Shown: positions 25,145 to 32,111 of the stretch, in pieces
Numbering within the stretch: position 1 is the first letter of the stretch
Layout of the letters: each line of letters opens with the position of its first letter
Assembly: GCA_015060255.1 (NCBI GenBank)
Contig: SUYV01000001.1
Span: forward strand, 1-64,000
Reading direction: 5' to 3'
Source: Bacteroidales bacterium
GTDB lineage: Bacteria > Bacteroidota > Bacteroidia > Bacteroidales > UBA932
DNA: 64,000 nucleotides
The notes under the pieces: model-generated
What the model was told of the DNA's origin: nothing
The model's database searches: none
The model's input: only the letters and a program-made list of their open reading frames with translations
Position numbers and translations under genes: made by a program

Positions 25145-25255
25145 GACTATAGGTGGAGGGTAGAAAAACCGTGGCCGCCCGTGGCCTCGTGAACGGGAGG
25201 GGCCCATCGCTTAGCGATGGGAGGGATTTAGTTTTTCTACCCTTCACCTATAGTC
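25145..25255. repeat. 111-bp fold-back element (25-bp terminal arms, inner hairpins)
   Basis: Arms at 25145-25169 and 25231-25255 are inverted repeats over 25 bp with a single G/T mismatch; each outer end reads GACTATAGGT. Inside lie a perfect CCCATCGC-TTA-GCGATGGG hairpin (25203-25221), a CCCGT/ACGGG pair (25178-25182 and 25193-25197) and a GTGGCC direct repeat. TGAATAA is found just outside both ends, a possible target duplication. It sits between a stop codon and the DUF456 gene. It may act as a terminator, but its size and symmetry suggest a MITE-like element. Confidence 0.7.
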
Positions 25256-25275
25256 CTGAATAATTATTATAATAA

Positions 25276-25752
25276 ATGGAAACGGTAATTGTTATTTTGG
25301 CGATATTGGCCGGTGTCATCGGTATTGCCGGCAGTATTCTTCCGGGTCTTCCTGGTACTCCTTTCAGCTGGATCGGACTCCTGCTGCTTTACATCTGGGG
25401 TCCTGAGGAGATGCAGCTCAAGACTCTGATCATATGGGGAGTCGTGGTCCTGATAGTCTCTGTCGTGGATTATGTCGTCCCTATGTATTTCACCAAGGTC
25501 ACAGGCGGCAGCAGATATGCCGAGCGCGGTGCCATGGCCGGTCTCATAATCGGTATCATATTCACTCCGATCGGCATGATCCTCGGTTCTTTCCTCGGAG
25601 CCTTCCTCTCGGAAATGTATTGGGGCAAGAAAGGCGCCGCAGACGCCCTCAAGGCGGCATTCGGCTCCTTCCTTGGATTCATAACCGGCACCGGACTCAA
25701 GACCATAGTCGCAGTCCTCATAATGTGGAAGATAATCGTATTCGCATTCTAA
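25276..25752 (+). CDS. DUF456 integral membrane protein
   Basis: 158 residues, almost entirely hydrophobic with about four membrane helices. Features of the DUF456 family are visible: GIAGSILPGLPGTPFSWIGL in the first hairpin, GSRYAERGAMAGLIIG in the middle and LGAFLSEM-WGKKGAADALKAAFGSF near residue 115, with glycine zipper spacing. Function of the family is unknown. Only 6 bp separate it from the Gfo/Idh/MocA gene that follows, so the two are probably co-transcribed. Confidence 0.9.
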   Translation: METVIVILAILAGVIGIAGSILPGLPGTPFSWIGLLLLYIWGPEEMQLKTLIIWGVVVLIVSVVDYVVPMYFTKVTGGSRYAERGAMAGLIIGIIFTPIGMILGSFLGAFLSEMYWGKKGAADALKAAFGSFLGFITGTGLKTIVAVLIMWKIIVFAF

Positions 25753-25758
25753 AGGCGT

Positions 25759-26961
25759 ATGTCAGCAGCAAAGGTGAGAGTGGCAGCTGTCGGACTTGGC
25801 AACAGGACCTGCAAGTATCTCAGTTATCTGATGAGAAACCGGGACCTTGCCGAGCTCGTCGCCGTAGTTGATACGGATCCCTCAAAGATACTTAAGGCTC
25901 AGGAGATGTACTCTTTACCTTCCTCATGCTGCTTCAACTCCCTTGACGGACTCTTGTCCTCAGGGTTGGATACGGATGCCTGCATCATAGGCACTCCTGA
26001 CACCAGTCACTACGAACTGACCGTAAAAGCGCTGAATGCCGGGTGGCACGTTCTTCTGGAAAAGCCTATGGGACAGACCGAAGAACAGTGCAAGGCTATC
26101 GCGCAGCTGAGTGCTGCGACGGGAAAGATGGTTGCAGTGTGCTATGTGTTGAGGTATCATCCATATTTCCTTAAACTTAAGGAACTTACTGAAAGAAACG
26201 ACATCGGAAGAGTGCAGTCAGTGGTTCATACCGAAAATGTGGGAATAGACCGCACGGTCCATACTTTTGTCAGAGGCCCATGGAACAGGAAGGAAATGAA
26301 CACATCAGTCTTCTTTACCAAATGCTGCCATGACGTCGACCTGGTCCTGTGGCTTGCCGGCACTGATGTGAAGAACATCAACCCTGTCAGGGGAAATTAT
26401 GTCTTCAGACCCGGATATGCTCCGAAAGATGTGGCTCCAAGATGTATGCAGTGTAGAATTGAGGGGAAGTGCCCATACTCCGCAGTCGACCTTTATCTCA
26501 GAAGAAAAGACTGGATCAAAGGATTCGTAGCCTTGCCGGGAGAATCTCAGGATGACATGCTCATGAGAGTTCTCCGGGATTCAAGATACGGAAGATGCGT
26601 CTATGACTGTCCGGAGAATGATGTGGTGGACAACCACAAGGTGACTTTGGAAATGGAATCAGGGATTTCGGCCGAGATAATAATGAAGTCCCTGACTGAT
26701 AATACCAACAGGGAGACGGTCATAGAGTGCGAAAACGCAGTCATCCATGGTGATGAGACAGTCATAGAAGTCAGATTCAAGGACAACTCGAGGACCGAGA
26801 CATATGACTTCGGCTGGACCAGGTCACTTGGCTTTCATGCCGAGGCTGACTTCCATATCGTGAAAGACTTCATGGAAGCAATAAAAGAGGGCCGTATCCG
26901 GACCAGAACATCGTCCGAAACAGCCCTCCTGAGTCATCTCATCTGCCTTTCGGCAGAATGA
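25759..26961 (+). CDS. Gfo/Idh/MocA family oxidoreductase, cytoplasmic, with extra cysteines
   Basis: NAD(P)-dependent sugar or inositol dehydrogenase-like protein of 400 residues, no signal peptide. Rossmann fold start VRVAAVGLGNRTCKYLSY (near 6-22); an acidic VVDTDPSK at the end of strand 2; the family EKPMGQTEEQC motif near 100; and KCCHDVDLVLWLAG near 190, with the H-D pair typical of the active site. The C-terminal half holds two cysteine clusters, CMQCRIEGKCPYS (near 232) and CVYDC (near 284), which may bind metal. The stop codon and last residues (ICLSAE) lie in a sequence resembling the start of the dispersed repeat in reverse orientation, so the tail may have been altered by an insertion. 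Substrate unknown. Confidence 0.85.
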   Translation: MSAAKVRVAAVGLGNRTCKYLSYLMRNRDLAELVAVVDTDPSKILKAQEMYSLPSSCCFNSLDGLLSSGLDTDACIIGTPDTSHYELTVKALNAGWHVLLEKPMGQTEEQCKAIAQLSAATGKMVAVCYVLRYHPYFLKLKELTERNDIGRVQSVVHTENVGIDRTVHTFVRGPWNRKEMNTSVFFTKCCHDVDLVLWLAGTDVKNINPVRGNYVFRPGYAPKDVAPRCMQCRIEGKCPYSAVDLYLRRKDWIKGFVALPGESQDDMLMRVLRDSRYGRCVYDCPENDVVDNHKVTLEMESGISAEIIMKSLTDNTNRETVIECENAVIHGDETVIEVRFKDNSRTETYDFGWTRSLGFHAEADFHIVKDFMEAIKEGRIRTRTSSETALLSHLICLSAE

Positions 26962-26992
26962 CAGGAATATCTCCTATATCTTGACGCTGAAT

Positions 26993-27677
26993 TTATTGAT
27001 AAATTTCCCAACGGGAAAAGTCTATTTTTGCTGTTGCTGTCAGGACGTTTCCTTCTGTATCAACCATTGTCAGCGTCAGGTTGTGTGTCTTGGATCCGGT
27101 AGGTTTATTCACTGGGAACAAAGCGCCTAGACGAATATACTCCGGCATAATATTTATGGACATATTCTGGAAGTTCCTCGTTCATCCAGAAATATGATTT
27201 CTTATATCCGCTGGCGATATACTTGTATGGACTTGATGATGCAAACCTGAATACATCGTTTAGGGAAGTGCCTGCTGGATGCGATTGGTCCCAATCATTC
27301 TCACTCACTATGTCGATTGAAACAAAATCCCTATCAGCCTGAGTGTTTCTGCATCCAAATTCCTGATTTGTCATCCACTTGAAACTTCCGCCGTGATCAT
27401 TATATAAGTCACACTTCGCCTCATATTTCAGCTGTTCATCTTCATCAGTAGAAAAACAGCTGTAACCCTGCTTATTCATCACAGCCTCAATCAGTAATGC
27501 GGACGTATGAGGACATGCGGGATGTTGCACCAACTGGATTTCATCAAAAGAAAGATATCGGGTAACATAAGAATCCGATTCATAATGGTACCATTTCATA
27601 TCTTCATCCATTTCATGGCATCCCCAAAAAACAAGAATGCTGATGATTGAAAACAAACAATAAGAAATACGTTTCAT
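26993..27677 (-). pseudogene. Lipoprotein gene with a frameshift near its 3' end
   Basis: The main frame (27677 to 27105) encodes 190 residues, MKRISYCLFSIISILVFWGC then a lipoprotein body. The neighbouring frame continues open from about 27180 to a stop at 26993-26995, reading RNFQNMSINIMPEYIRLGAL, then PTGSKTHNLTLTMVDTEGNV and DFSRWEIYQ. The latter has a beta-strand pattern and the P---SKTH-LT motif typical of the C-terminus of small Bacteroidales lipoproteins (DUF5034-like), whereas the main frame ends abruptly in YAGVYSSRRFVPSE. One frameshift somewhere in 27105-27185 therefore probably separates the two parts. The gene lies directly after a C10 peptidase remnant. A sequencing error is the alternative explanation. 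Confidence 0.6.
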
Positions 27678-27695
27678 GACTCAATAAATTTAACT

Positions 27696-27943
27696 TTATC
27701 TTCCCCAAGTCAGCATCTTGATTTTAGTGTCAAAATAAGCCGAATCATTCCTTGGATTCACTATTTCGCCCATATTGGAGTCAATCGCAATCGGATCCTT
27801 AGTTGGATCAAATGCCGTTGTCGCATAATAACCGTTCTGGGCTCCTCCCCATCCCCAGTTTACATGAACGAGATAATGTTCCATATACCTATAAGGATAA
27901 ATCTGGTAATGATTGATAATCAATACTGTTTGAATTTCTGTAA
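27696..27943 (-). pseudogene. C10 (streptopain-like) peptidase, C-terminal remnant
   Basis: The minus frame open from about 27943 to the stop at 27696 encodes a tail containing YLVHVNWGWGGAQNGYY. This is the conserved H-NWGW-G-NGYY block that follows the catalytic His in C10 cysteine peptidases (SpeB, interpain, Bacteroides Bfp). The propeptide, the catalytic Cys region and the HAWV-DG block are missing, and an in-frame TGA closes the frame upstream. No valid start exists other than ATT, so it is a fragment. In Bacteroides, C10 peptidase genes often neighbour small secreted proteins, some of them inhibitors, which could explain the adjacent lipoprotein genes; that is inference. Confidence 0.72.
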
Positions 27944-27994
27944 AATTGCCTTGTCAGCTCAGCATTTCAAGGAATTGTGCGGCATGTTCCGATT

Positions 27995-28510
27995 TTATTC
28001 CAATCTAAGCATGTCCTCGGTGATGATATACCGGAATATGCTGTTGATATGAGACCCTGGTCTATACTCCGGATATGCTGAATAATCAATGTTATTTATT
28101 GAGAAAAATGAATTTTCACTTTGATCATCTATTTTCCATGTTTTGAGAAGTTCTCCTTTACACTGATTTACTGCGTCATATGAGTATATTCTGAAATATG
28201 GATTCTCCGAATTCTCTTTTATATAATCGATGAAGAAGTCATATACCAGTTGTTTAGATGATAAAAATGGAATATCTACTTCTGTCCATATATTTTGTGC
28301 ATTTAATGGAAATATGATACCGTTAGCTGAAGTTAATGCTCCATCTGCATCGTAATTCCAATTACTCTCCCAGTAAATAGGTTCACTTGTTTTATTATCA
28401 ACTCTGATAGTCAGAGTCATACTTTTTTCGAACTCTGCGGTAGGATCGCATGATATAAGGACCCATGACGTAAGCGCCGACAGAATAGAATATTTTATAA
28501 TTTTTCTCAT
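27995..28510 (-). CDS. Small lipoprotein of unknown function
   Basis: 171 residues from the ATG at 28510, which gives MRKIIKYSILSALTSWVLIS then C. The longer ORF to 28552 adds residues encoded within an IS fragment and is rejected. The body begins TLTIRVDNKTSEPIYWESNW, a beta-strand-rich pattern. It is AT-rich compared with the flanking loci. I recognise no family. It lies between a transposase remnant (overlapping region upstream) and a peptidase remnant, so its promoter may have been lost or supplied by the IS. Confidence 0.55.
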   Translation of the reverse strand: MRKIIKYSILSALTSWVLISCDPTAEFEKSMTLTIRVDNKTSEPIYWESNWNYDADGALTSANGIIFPLNAQNIWTEVDIPFLSSKQLVYDFFIDYIKENSENPYFRIYSYDAVNQCKGELLKTWKIDDQSENSFFSINNIDYSAYPEYRPGSHINSIFRYIITEDMLRLE

Positions 28511-28523
28511 AAATTGCATCCCG

Positions 28524-28763
28524 CTAAACAACATCAACATCAGACACTTCATATATCGTCTTGAGCAGCAGGTACTTGAACATTCTTATGGGGCTTATTG
28601 CAGAACGACCGGTGTCTTCACTATACTTTGAACGAAGTTCGTTGTAAACAAAGGAAAAATCAACCAATTCATTCAACTGACGGAGAAGATTTGTCTTCGG
28701 AATTAGCAGATCATATAGCTTGAAGTGATCGCTCAGCGGAAGGATGGTATCTTGTTGAAGCAT
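28524..28763 (-). mobile_element. IS1182-type transposase, N-terminal fragment
   Basis: 79 residues: LRQLNELVDFSFVYNELRSK, then GRSAISPIRMFKYLLLKTIY. This is the DUF772-type N-terminal domain of IS1182/IS5-group transposases. A full transposase would be 400-550 residues with a DDE domain; the frame ends after YEVSDVDVV, so the element is truncated and inactive. Upstream, at 28805-28838, is an inverted repeat that may belong to the IS end. It marks this AT-rich patch as an insertion-prone site. Confidence 0.8.
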
Positions 28764-28804
28764 TGTTATTTCTTGAAATTCAATGCTTTAAGATACGAAT
28801 AAAT

Positions 28805-28838
28805 ATTGGACTATGCAAATTTAATCACATAGTCCAAT
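28805..28838. repeat. 11-bp inverted repeat upstream of the IS fragment
   Basis: ATTGGACTATG (28805-28815) and CATAGTCCAAT (28828-28838) are perfect inverted repeats around an AT-rich 12-nt loop, 42 bp before the transposase start. Possible IS-end hairpin, operator or terminator. No T-run follows. Confidence 0.5.
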
Positions 28839-28916
28839 CATATCCACTTTTTCAGTGCTCTCGCAAATTCCGGGTATCGCGTGCAATTTCATATAGATTT
28901 TGCTTGTGATGCTCTC

Positions 28917-29987
28917 TTAAATATTCTTTACGATCTCGCACATCTGCTCATACTGGCGCTCCATGCTCTGGAGGAGCTTGTATTGTGCGTGTGTGCGGAC
29001 AAGATTGTGTTCAGGGTATGCGATCTTGTAATACTTGTCACCATCGATGTAGTCCATCAGGAAGCGGAGCACCTGCTCGAAGGTGATGTATCTCGCTGAG
29101 AATGCAAGCCAGTCAAGCTCGCTCTGCACCATGGATGCCTTCTGCTCGTGGAGATAACCTTCGGCATAAGCCTTGAACATCTCGAGGCTCATCTCGACAT
29201 TGTCGAGATTCCTGTCGTCCTCGGCGCCGGTGTTGGTGTAAGATCTGATCGCGTCACCGAAGTCGTTCAGAGAAGTCGATGACATCACTGTGTCAAGGTC
29301 GATCATGCAGAGCATGCTTCCGTCCGACTTGTTGAAGAGGATGTTGCTGATCTTGGTATCGTTGTGAGTGACATGCATAGGGATGGTGCCGTCCTCTACG
29401 AGAGACCAGAAATCAAGCATCTCCTTTCTGCGTGACTCGATCCATGAAATCTCTTCCTGAAGCTGCGCAACACGTCCGACAGGGTCTGCAGCGATGGTCT
29501 CGTCCCACTGCTGGAAACGCCATCGGATGTTGTGGAATCCCTTGATGGTCTCGTTGAGAGGCTGTGTGAAGTCTGATAGCAGAGCCTGGAAACGGCCTGT
29601 TCCGAGACCTCCCTGGTAAGCCAGCTCCGGAGTGTCGGCACGGACCGGAGATGTGGTGTCAGGAATGAAAAGGCATACGGCCCAGAAATTTTCACCATCC
29701 TTTACATAAAGCTTTCCGTCCTTTGCAGGGATAACGGTCAGTGTCTCACGAAGAGGGTCTGCAACCTTTGCTTTGATGTGCTCTGTGACAGCCTTGATGT
29801 TCTCCATCATGCCTGGTACGTCAGGGAAGATGACGTGGTTCTTACGCTGTAGGATGTAGTTCGGTGCGTCACCCTCAGTCTTTACCACGAATGTGTCGTT
29901 GATGAAGCCTTCTCCGAGGGGCTTGATCTCTGCTATGGTGCCTTCCAGGTCGAACTGGCTGGCGATATTTAAAAGTCTGTTTTCCAT
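28917..29987 (-). CDS. NahK-like sugar 1-kinase (aminoglycoside phosphotransferase family)
   Basis: 356 residues, cytoplasmic. The APH/choline-kinase fold is shown by the glycine-rich start IKPLGEGFINDTFVV (near 23), the ILQRKNH segment with the ATP-site Lys (near 48), catalytic loop HVTHNDTKISNILF (near 210, Asp base) and metal-binding MLCMIDLDTVM (near 228, Asp). This architecture matches N-acetylhexosamine 1-kinases, which phosphorylate GalNAc or GlcNAc at C1. The context supports that role: it closes an operon with GH109, a GH36-like enzyme and a CBM9-like protein. A sugar nucleotidyltransferase and galE lie at the other end of the locus. It is not a resistance gene by context. Other hexose or amino-sugar kinases of this family cannot be excluded. 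Confidence 0.78.
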   Translation of the reverse strand: MENRLLNIASQFDLEGTIAEIKPLGEGFINDTFVVKTEGDAPNYILQRKNHVIFPDVPGMMENIKAVTEHIKAKVADPLRETLTVIPAKDGKLYVKDGENFWAVCLFIPDTTSPVRADTPELAYQGGLGTGRFQALLSDFTQPLNETIKGFHNIRWRFQQWDETIAADPVGRVAQLQEEISWIESRRKEMLDFWSLVEDGTIPMHVTHNDTKISNILFNKSDGSMLCMIDLDTVMSSTSLNDFGDAIRSYTNTGAEDDRNLDNVEMSLEMFKAYAEGYLHEQKASMVQSELDWLAFSARYITFEQVLRFLMDYIDGDKYYKIAYPEHNLVRTHAQYKLLQSMERQYEQMCEIVKNI

Positions 29988-30000
29988 GTCTTATGATATT

Positions 30001-30036
30001 AGATTTCTCCGCTCACTTCGTTCGGTCGAAATGACA
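30001..30036 (-). repeat. Dispersed intergenic repeat, copy 3 (minus orientation)
   Basis: Reading the minus strand: TGTCATTTCGACCGAACGAA, then GTGAGCGGAGAAATCT. It is a slightly longer variant of the repeats at 8487 and 23664 and again fills a short gap inside an operon, between the CBM9-like and kinase genes, in the orientation of transcription. Confidence 0.75.
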
Positions 30037-30046
30037 GAAAACATTA

Positions 30047-30676
30047 TTAAAATGTGATTTCTCCAAAGAATTCCGGGCAGTGGAAGTTCGGCTCCGGAAG
30101 GTCTATAGGTGCCCAGCTCAGGAAATGCGGCTGTGCGCACTTGTCTCCGCACTTGTAGAAGTTCCCATTCAGCATTTCCGGCTTTCCCGAGAGTCCCAAC
30201 AGTGAGAACGGTATGATCTTCAGCATGCTCCATTCCTGTCCTCCGCCCTGTCTGTCAATGACTTCGTGAGGAAGTGAAGCGACTGTTCCGATCTGGTCCA
30301 TCTGCTCCGGACCGAACATGTCGGCGTCAGTCCTGGAACGCCTGTATGCAGCCAGGGAAGTGCCGATGCAGTTCGTCTCGAAATTGAAATATCCTTCCTT
30401 GCCAGGCACTGCGAGGAATATCTCCACGCAGCTGTCTTCCCACACGGGTCCGTTGGCCTCAAGGCTCACTGCGCGGACATGGTCCTCCTTCACATCGAAG
30501 AGCACCACCAGTGCCTTGTCAGTGTGAGCTACATGAAACGAAACCTCAGGAGCGTAAGGAAACTCCTTCCAGTTCAAGCATGACAAAGGAAATTCCTGGC
30601 TGTCGGCAATCGCAGCCAGGATATCCTCAAATGTCATATTCTCTACGTCGGAGAGATATGTAGACTGTATGTTCAT
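30047..30676 (-). CDS. CBM9-like carbohydrate-binding protein
   Basis: 209 residues without a signal peptide. The DOMON/CBM9 beta-sandwich is suggested by the segments EVSFHVAHTDKALVVLFDV (near 43), GPVWEDSCVEIFLAV (near 76, the W-DSVE-F motif of CBM9), YFNFETNCIGTSLAAYR (near 95) and a W---IPFSLLG strand near 150. In Bacteroidetes such stand-alone CBM9-like proteins accompany glycoside hydrolase operons; their role is undetermined. Absence of an export signal suggests a cytoplasmic or non-classically exported role, for example binding imported sugars. Its ATG touches the GH109 stop codon (shared base), which couples translation. Confidence 0.78.
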   Translation of the reverse strand: MNIQSTYLSDVENMTFEDILAAIADSQEFPLSCLNWKEFPYAPEVSFHVAHTDKALVVLFDVKEDHVRAVSLEANGPVWEDSCVEIFLAVPGKEGYFNFETNCIGTSLAAYRRSRTDADMFGPEQMDQIGTVASLPHEVIDRQGGGQEWSMLKIIPFSLLGLSGKPEMLNGNFYKCGDKCAQPHFLSWAPIDLPEPNFHCPEFFGEITF

Positions 30677-32097
30677 TACTTAAGATGTAGTTTAAGACCG
30701 TCGAGCTTGTTCCAGTCTCCGCGAGTGAAGTCTGGCATCACGACAGGGATGTTGCCGTTCTCGATGGATACTCTGGTAAGCTCTCCAAGGCTTGACCATT
30801 CGGCTGCGTCATAAACGTCCTGGTCAAGTGGAAGACCGTTGCGGAGGCAGTAGATGAGACGATAGTCCATGATGAAGTCCATTCCGCCGTGTCCGCCGAC
30901 CTTCTTTGCCATCTCCTCGATGTCGCGTGCGATAGGGTGCTTGTACTGCTCCATGAGGGCGTCGCGTGCCTCGTCGCTGATGTATGCTTCACCGTCGCTT
31001 GCAGAACCTGTGAGGTCATCTACAGCCTTGTGACCGTCAAACTGACGACCCTCAGTGCGGATTGCATAGCCTTCATTAGGATATTTGTTTGCGAATCCGT
31101 CTGTTCCTTCAACCTGATACATGCGGTTGTACGGACGTGGAGTCACGACATTGTGCTGGATCTCGATGATCTTGCCCTTTTCTGTCTGGATGAGAGTGAT
31201 TGTGTGGTCACCGTTTGCATACTCGGTCTCGCCGAACTGCTCGGCAACATTAAGACCGTTGAATGCCTTTGTGTCCATAGATACGAGGGTGTTCATCTTG
31301 TCACCTCTGTGGATGTTGAGCACCTGGCAGGCTGGGCCGAGACCGTGAGTAGGGTAGACGTCGCCGCGGTGAACCTTGTTGAATTCGTATCTCCAGCCCT
31401 CGTAGTAGTTCTTCCAATAAGGGTCGAGATTGTGGATGTATGCTCCTTCAGCGTGGATGACTTCGCCGAAGAGACCCTGCTGAGCCATGTTGAGGGTTGT
31501 GAGCTCGAAGAAGTCGTATACGCAGTTCTCGAGCATCATGCAGTGACGCTGGGTTCTCTCTGCGGTGTTCACAAGCTGCCAGCACTCGTCGATGCATGTT
31601 GTTGCCGGAACCTCGATGGCGACGTGCTTGCCCTGCTCCATGGCGTAAACTGCCATAGGAGTATGCATCTTCCAGTCTGTAACGATGTATACGAGATCGA
31701 TGTCATCTCTCTGGCAAAGCTCCTTCCATGCGTCTCTGCTTCCGAAGTATGCGGCAGCAGCCGGCTTTCCGCGCTCGGCGAGAAGCTCCTGCATTTCATT
31801 TACTCTTTCTTCCTCGATGTCGCAGAGTGCAACGATCTTCGCTCCGTCGATGTAAGTGAAACGGTTGACAGCACCGTCTCCTCTGTCGCCGAGACCGATG
31901 AAGCCAACTCTTACGGTGTCGATAGGTTCAGCTGCGAAGCCGAGCATAGATACCTGGTCAGCCGGACGCTCCGGAGTGTTGTAAATGGCAACGCCGTCCT
32001 TGATGACGTAGCCGTACTCGTCACCGCAGTTGCAGCATGACATTGTGCAGAGCAGCGCAACGGCTGCAGCAAAAATTAAAGCAAAAGTCTTTTTCAT
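30676..32097 (-). CDS. GH109 alpha-N-acetylgalactosaminidase, NAD-dependent lipoprotein
   Basis: 473 residues. GH109 enzymes release terminal alpha-linked GalNAc (mucin cores, blood group A) by an NAD+-dependent redox-elimination mechanism. The signal is MKKTFALIFAAAVALLCTMS then CC. The Rossmann motif VGFIGLGDRGDGAVNRF (near 63) includes the G-G-RG pattern. The motif W--HTPMAVYAM is followed by GKHVAIEVPAT (near 160). The GH109/Gfo block NCVYDFFELTTLNMAQQGLF lies near 200, followed by GEVIHAEGAYIHNL. The active-site region YPTHGLGPACQVL is near 255. It is much longer than ordinary Gfo/Idh/MocA proteins, as GH109 members are. Within the operon it follows the GH36-like gene by 14 bp. Confidence 0.88.
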   Translation of the reverse strand: MKKTFALIFAAAVALLCTMSCCNCGDEYGYVIKDGVAIYNTPERPADQVSMLGFAAEPIDTVRVGFIGLGDRGDGAVNRFTYIDGAKIVALCDIEEERVNEMQELLAERGKPAAAAYFGSRDAWKELCQRDDIDLVYIVTDWKMHTPMAVYAMEQGKHVAIEVPATTCIDECWQLVNTAERTQRHCMMLENCVYDFFELTTLNMAQQGLFGEVIHAEGAYIHNLDPYWKNYYEGWRYEFNKVHRGDVYPTHGLGPACQVLNIHRGDKMNTLVSMDTKAFNGLNVAEQFGETEYANGDHTITLIQTEKGKIIEIQHNVVTPRPYNRMYQVEGTDGFANKYPNEGYAIRTEGRQFDGHKAVDDLTGSASDGEAYISDEARDALMEQYKHPIARDIEEMAKKVGGHGGMDFIMDYRLIYCLRNGLPLDQDVYDAAEWSSLGELTRVSIENGNIPVVMPDFTRGDWNKLDGLKLHLK

Positions 32098-32111
32098 ATG
32101 ATTGTCGATTA

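Noticed and set aside
26958..26963. Fourth full copy of the dispersed repeat at the end of the oxidoreductase gene
   Set aside because: Only the TGTCATTCTG-like beginning is recognisable on the minus strand, so it is not counted as a copy.
28917..29987. Aminoglycoside resistance phosphotransferase
   Set aside because: The fold is shared, but the operon context (GH109, GH36-like, CBM9-like) and NahK-like layout indicate a sugar kinase.
30001..30036. CRISPR-like repeat
   Set aside because: The three repeat copies are more than 6 kb apart with no regular spacers; no cas genes are in the window.
30889..32040. 383-codon open frame opposite the GH109 gene
   Set aside because: Shadow of GH109 caused by codon bias; Val/Leu/Cys-rich composition, no promoter and no homology pattern.
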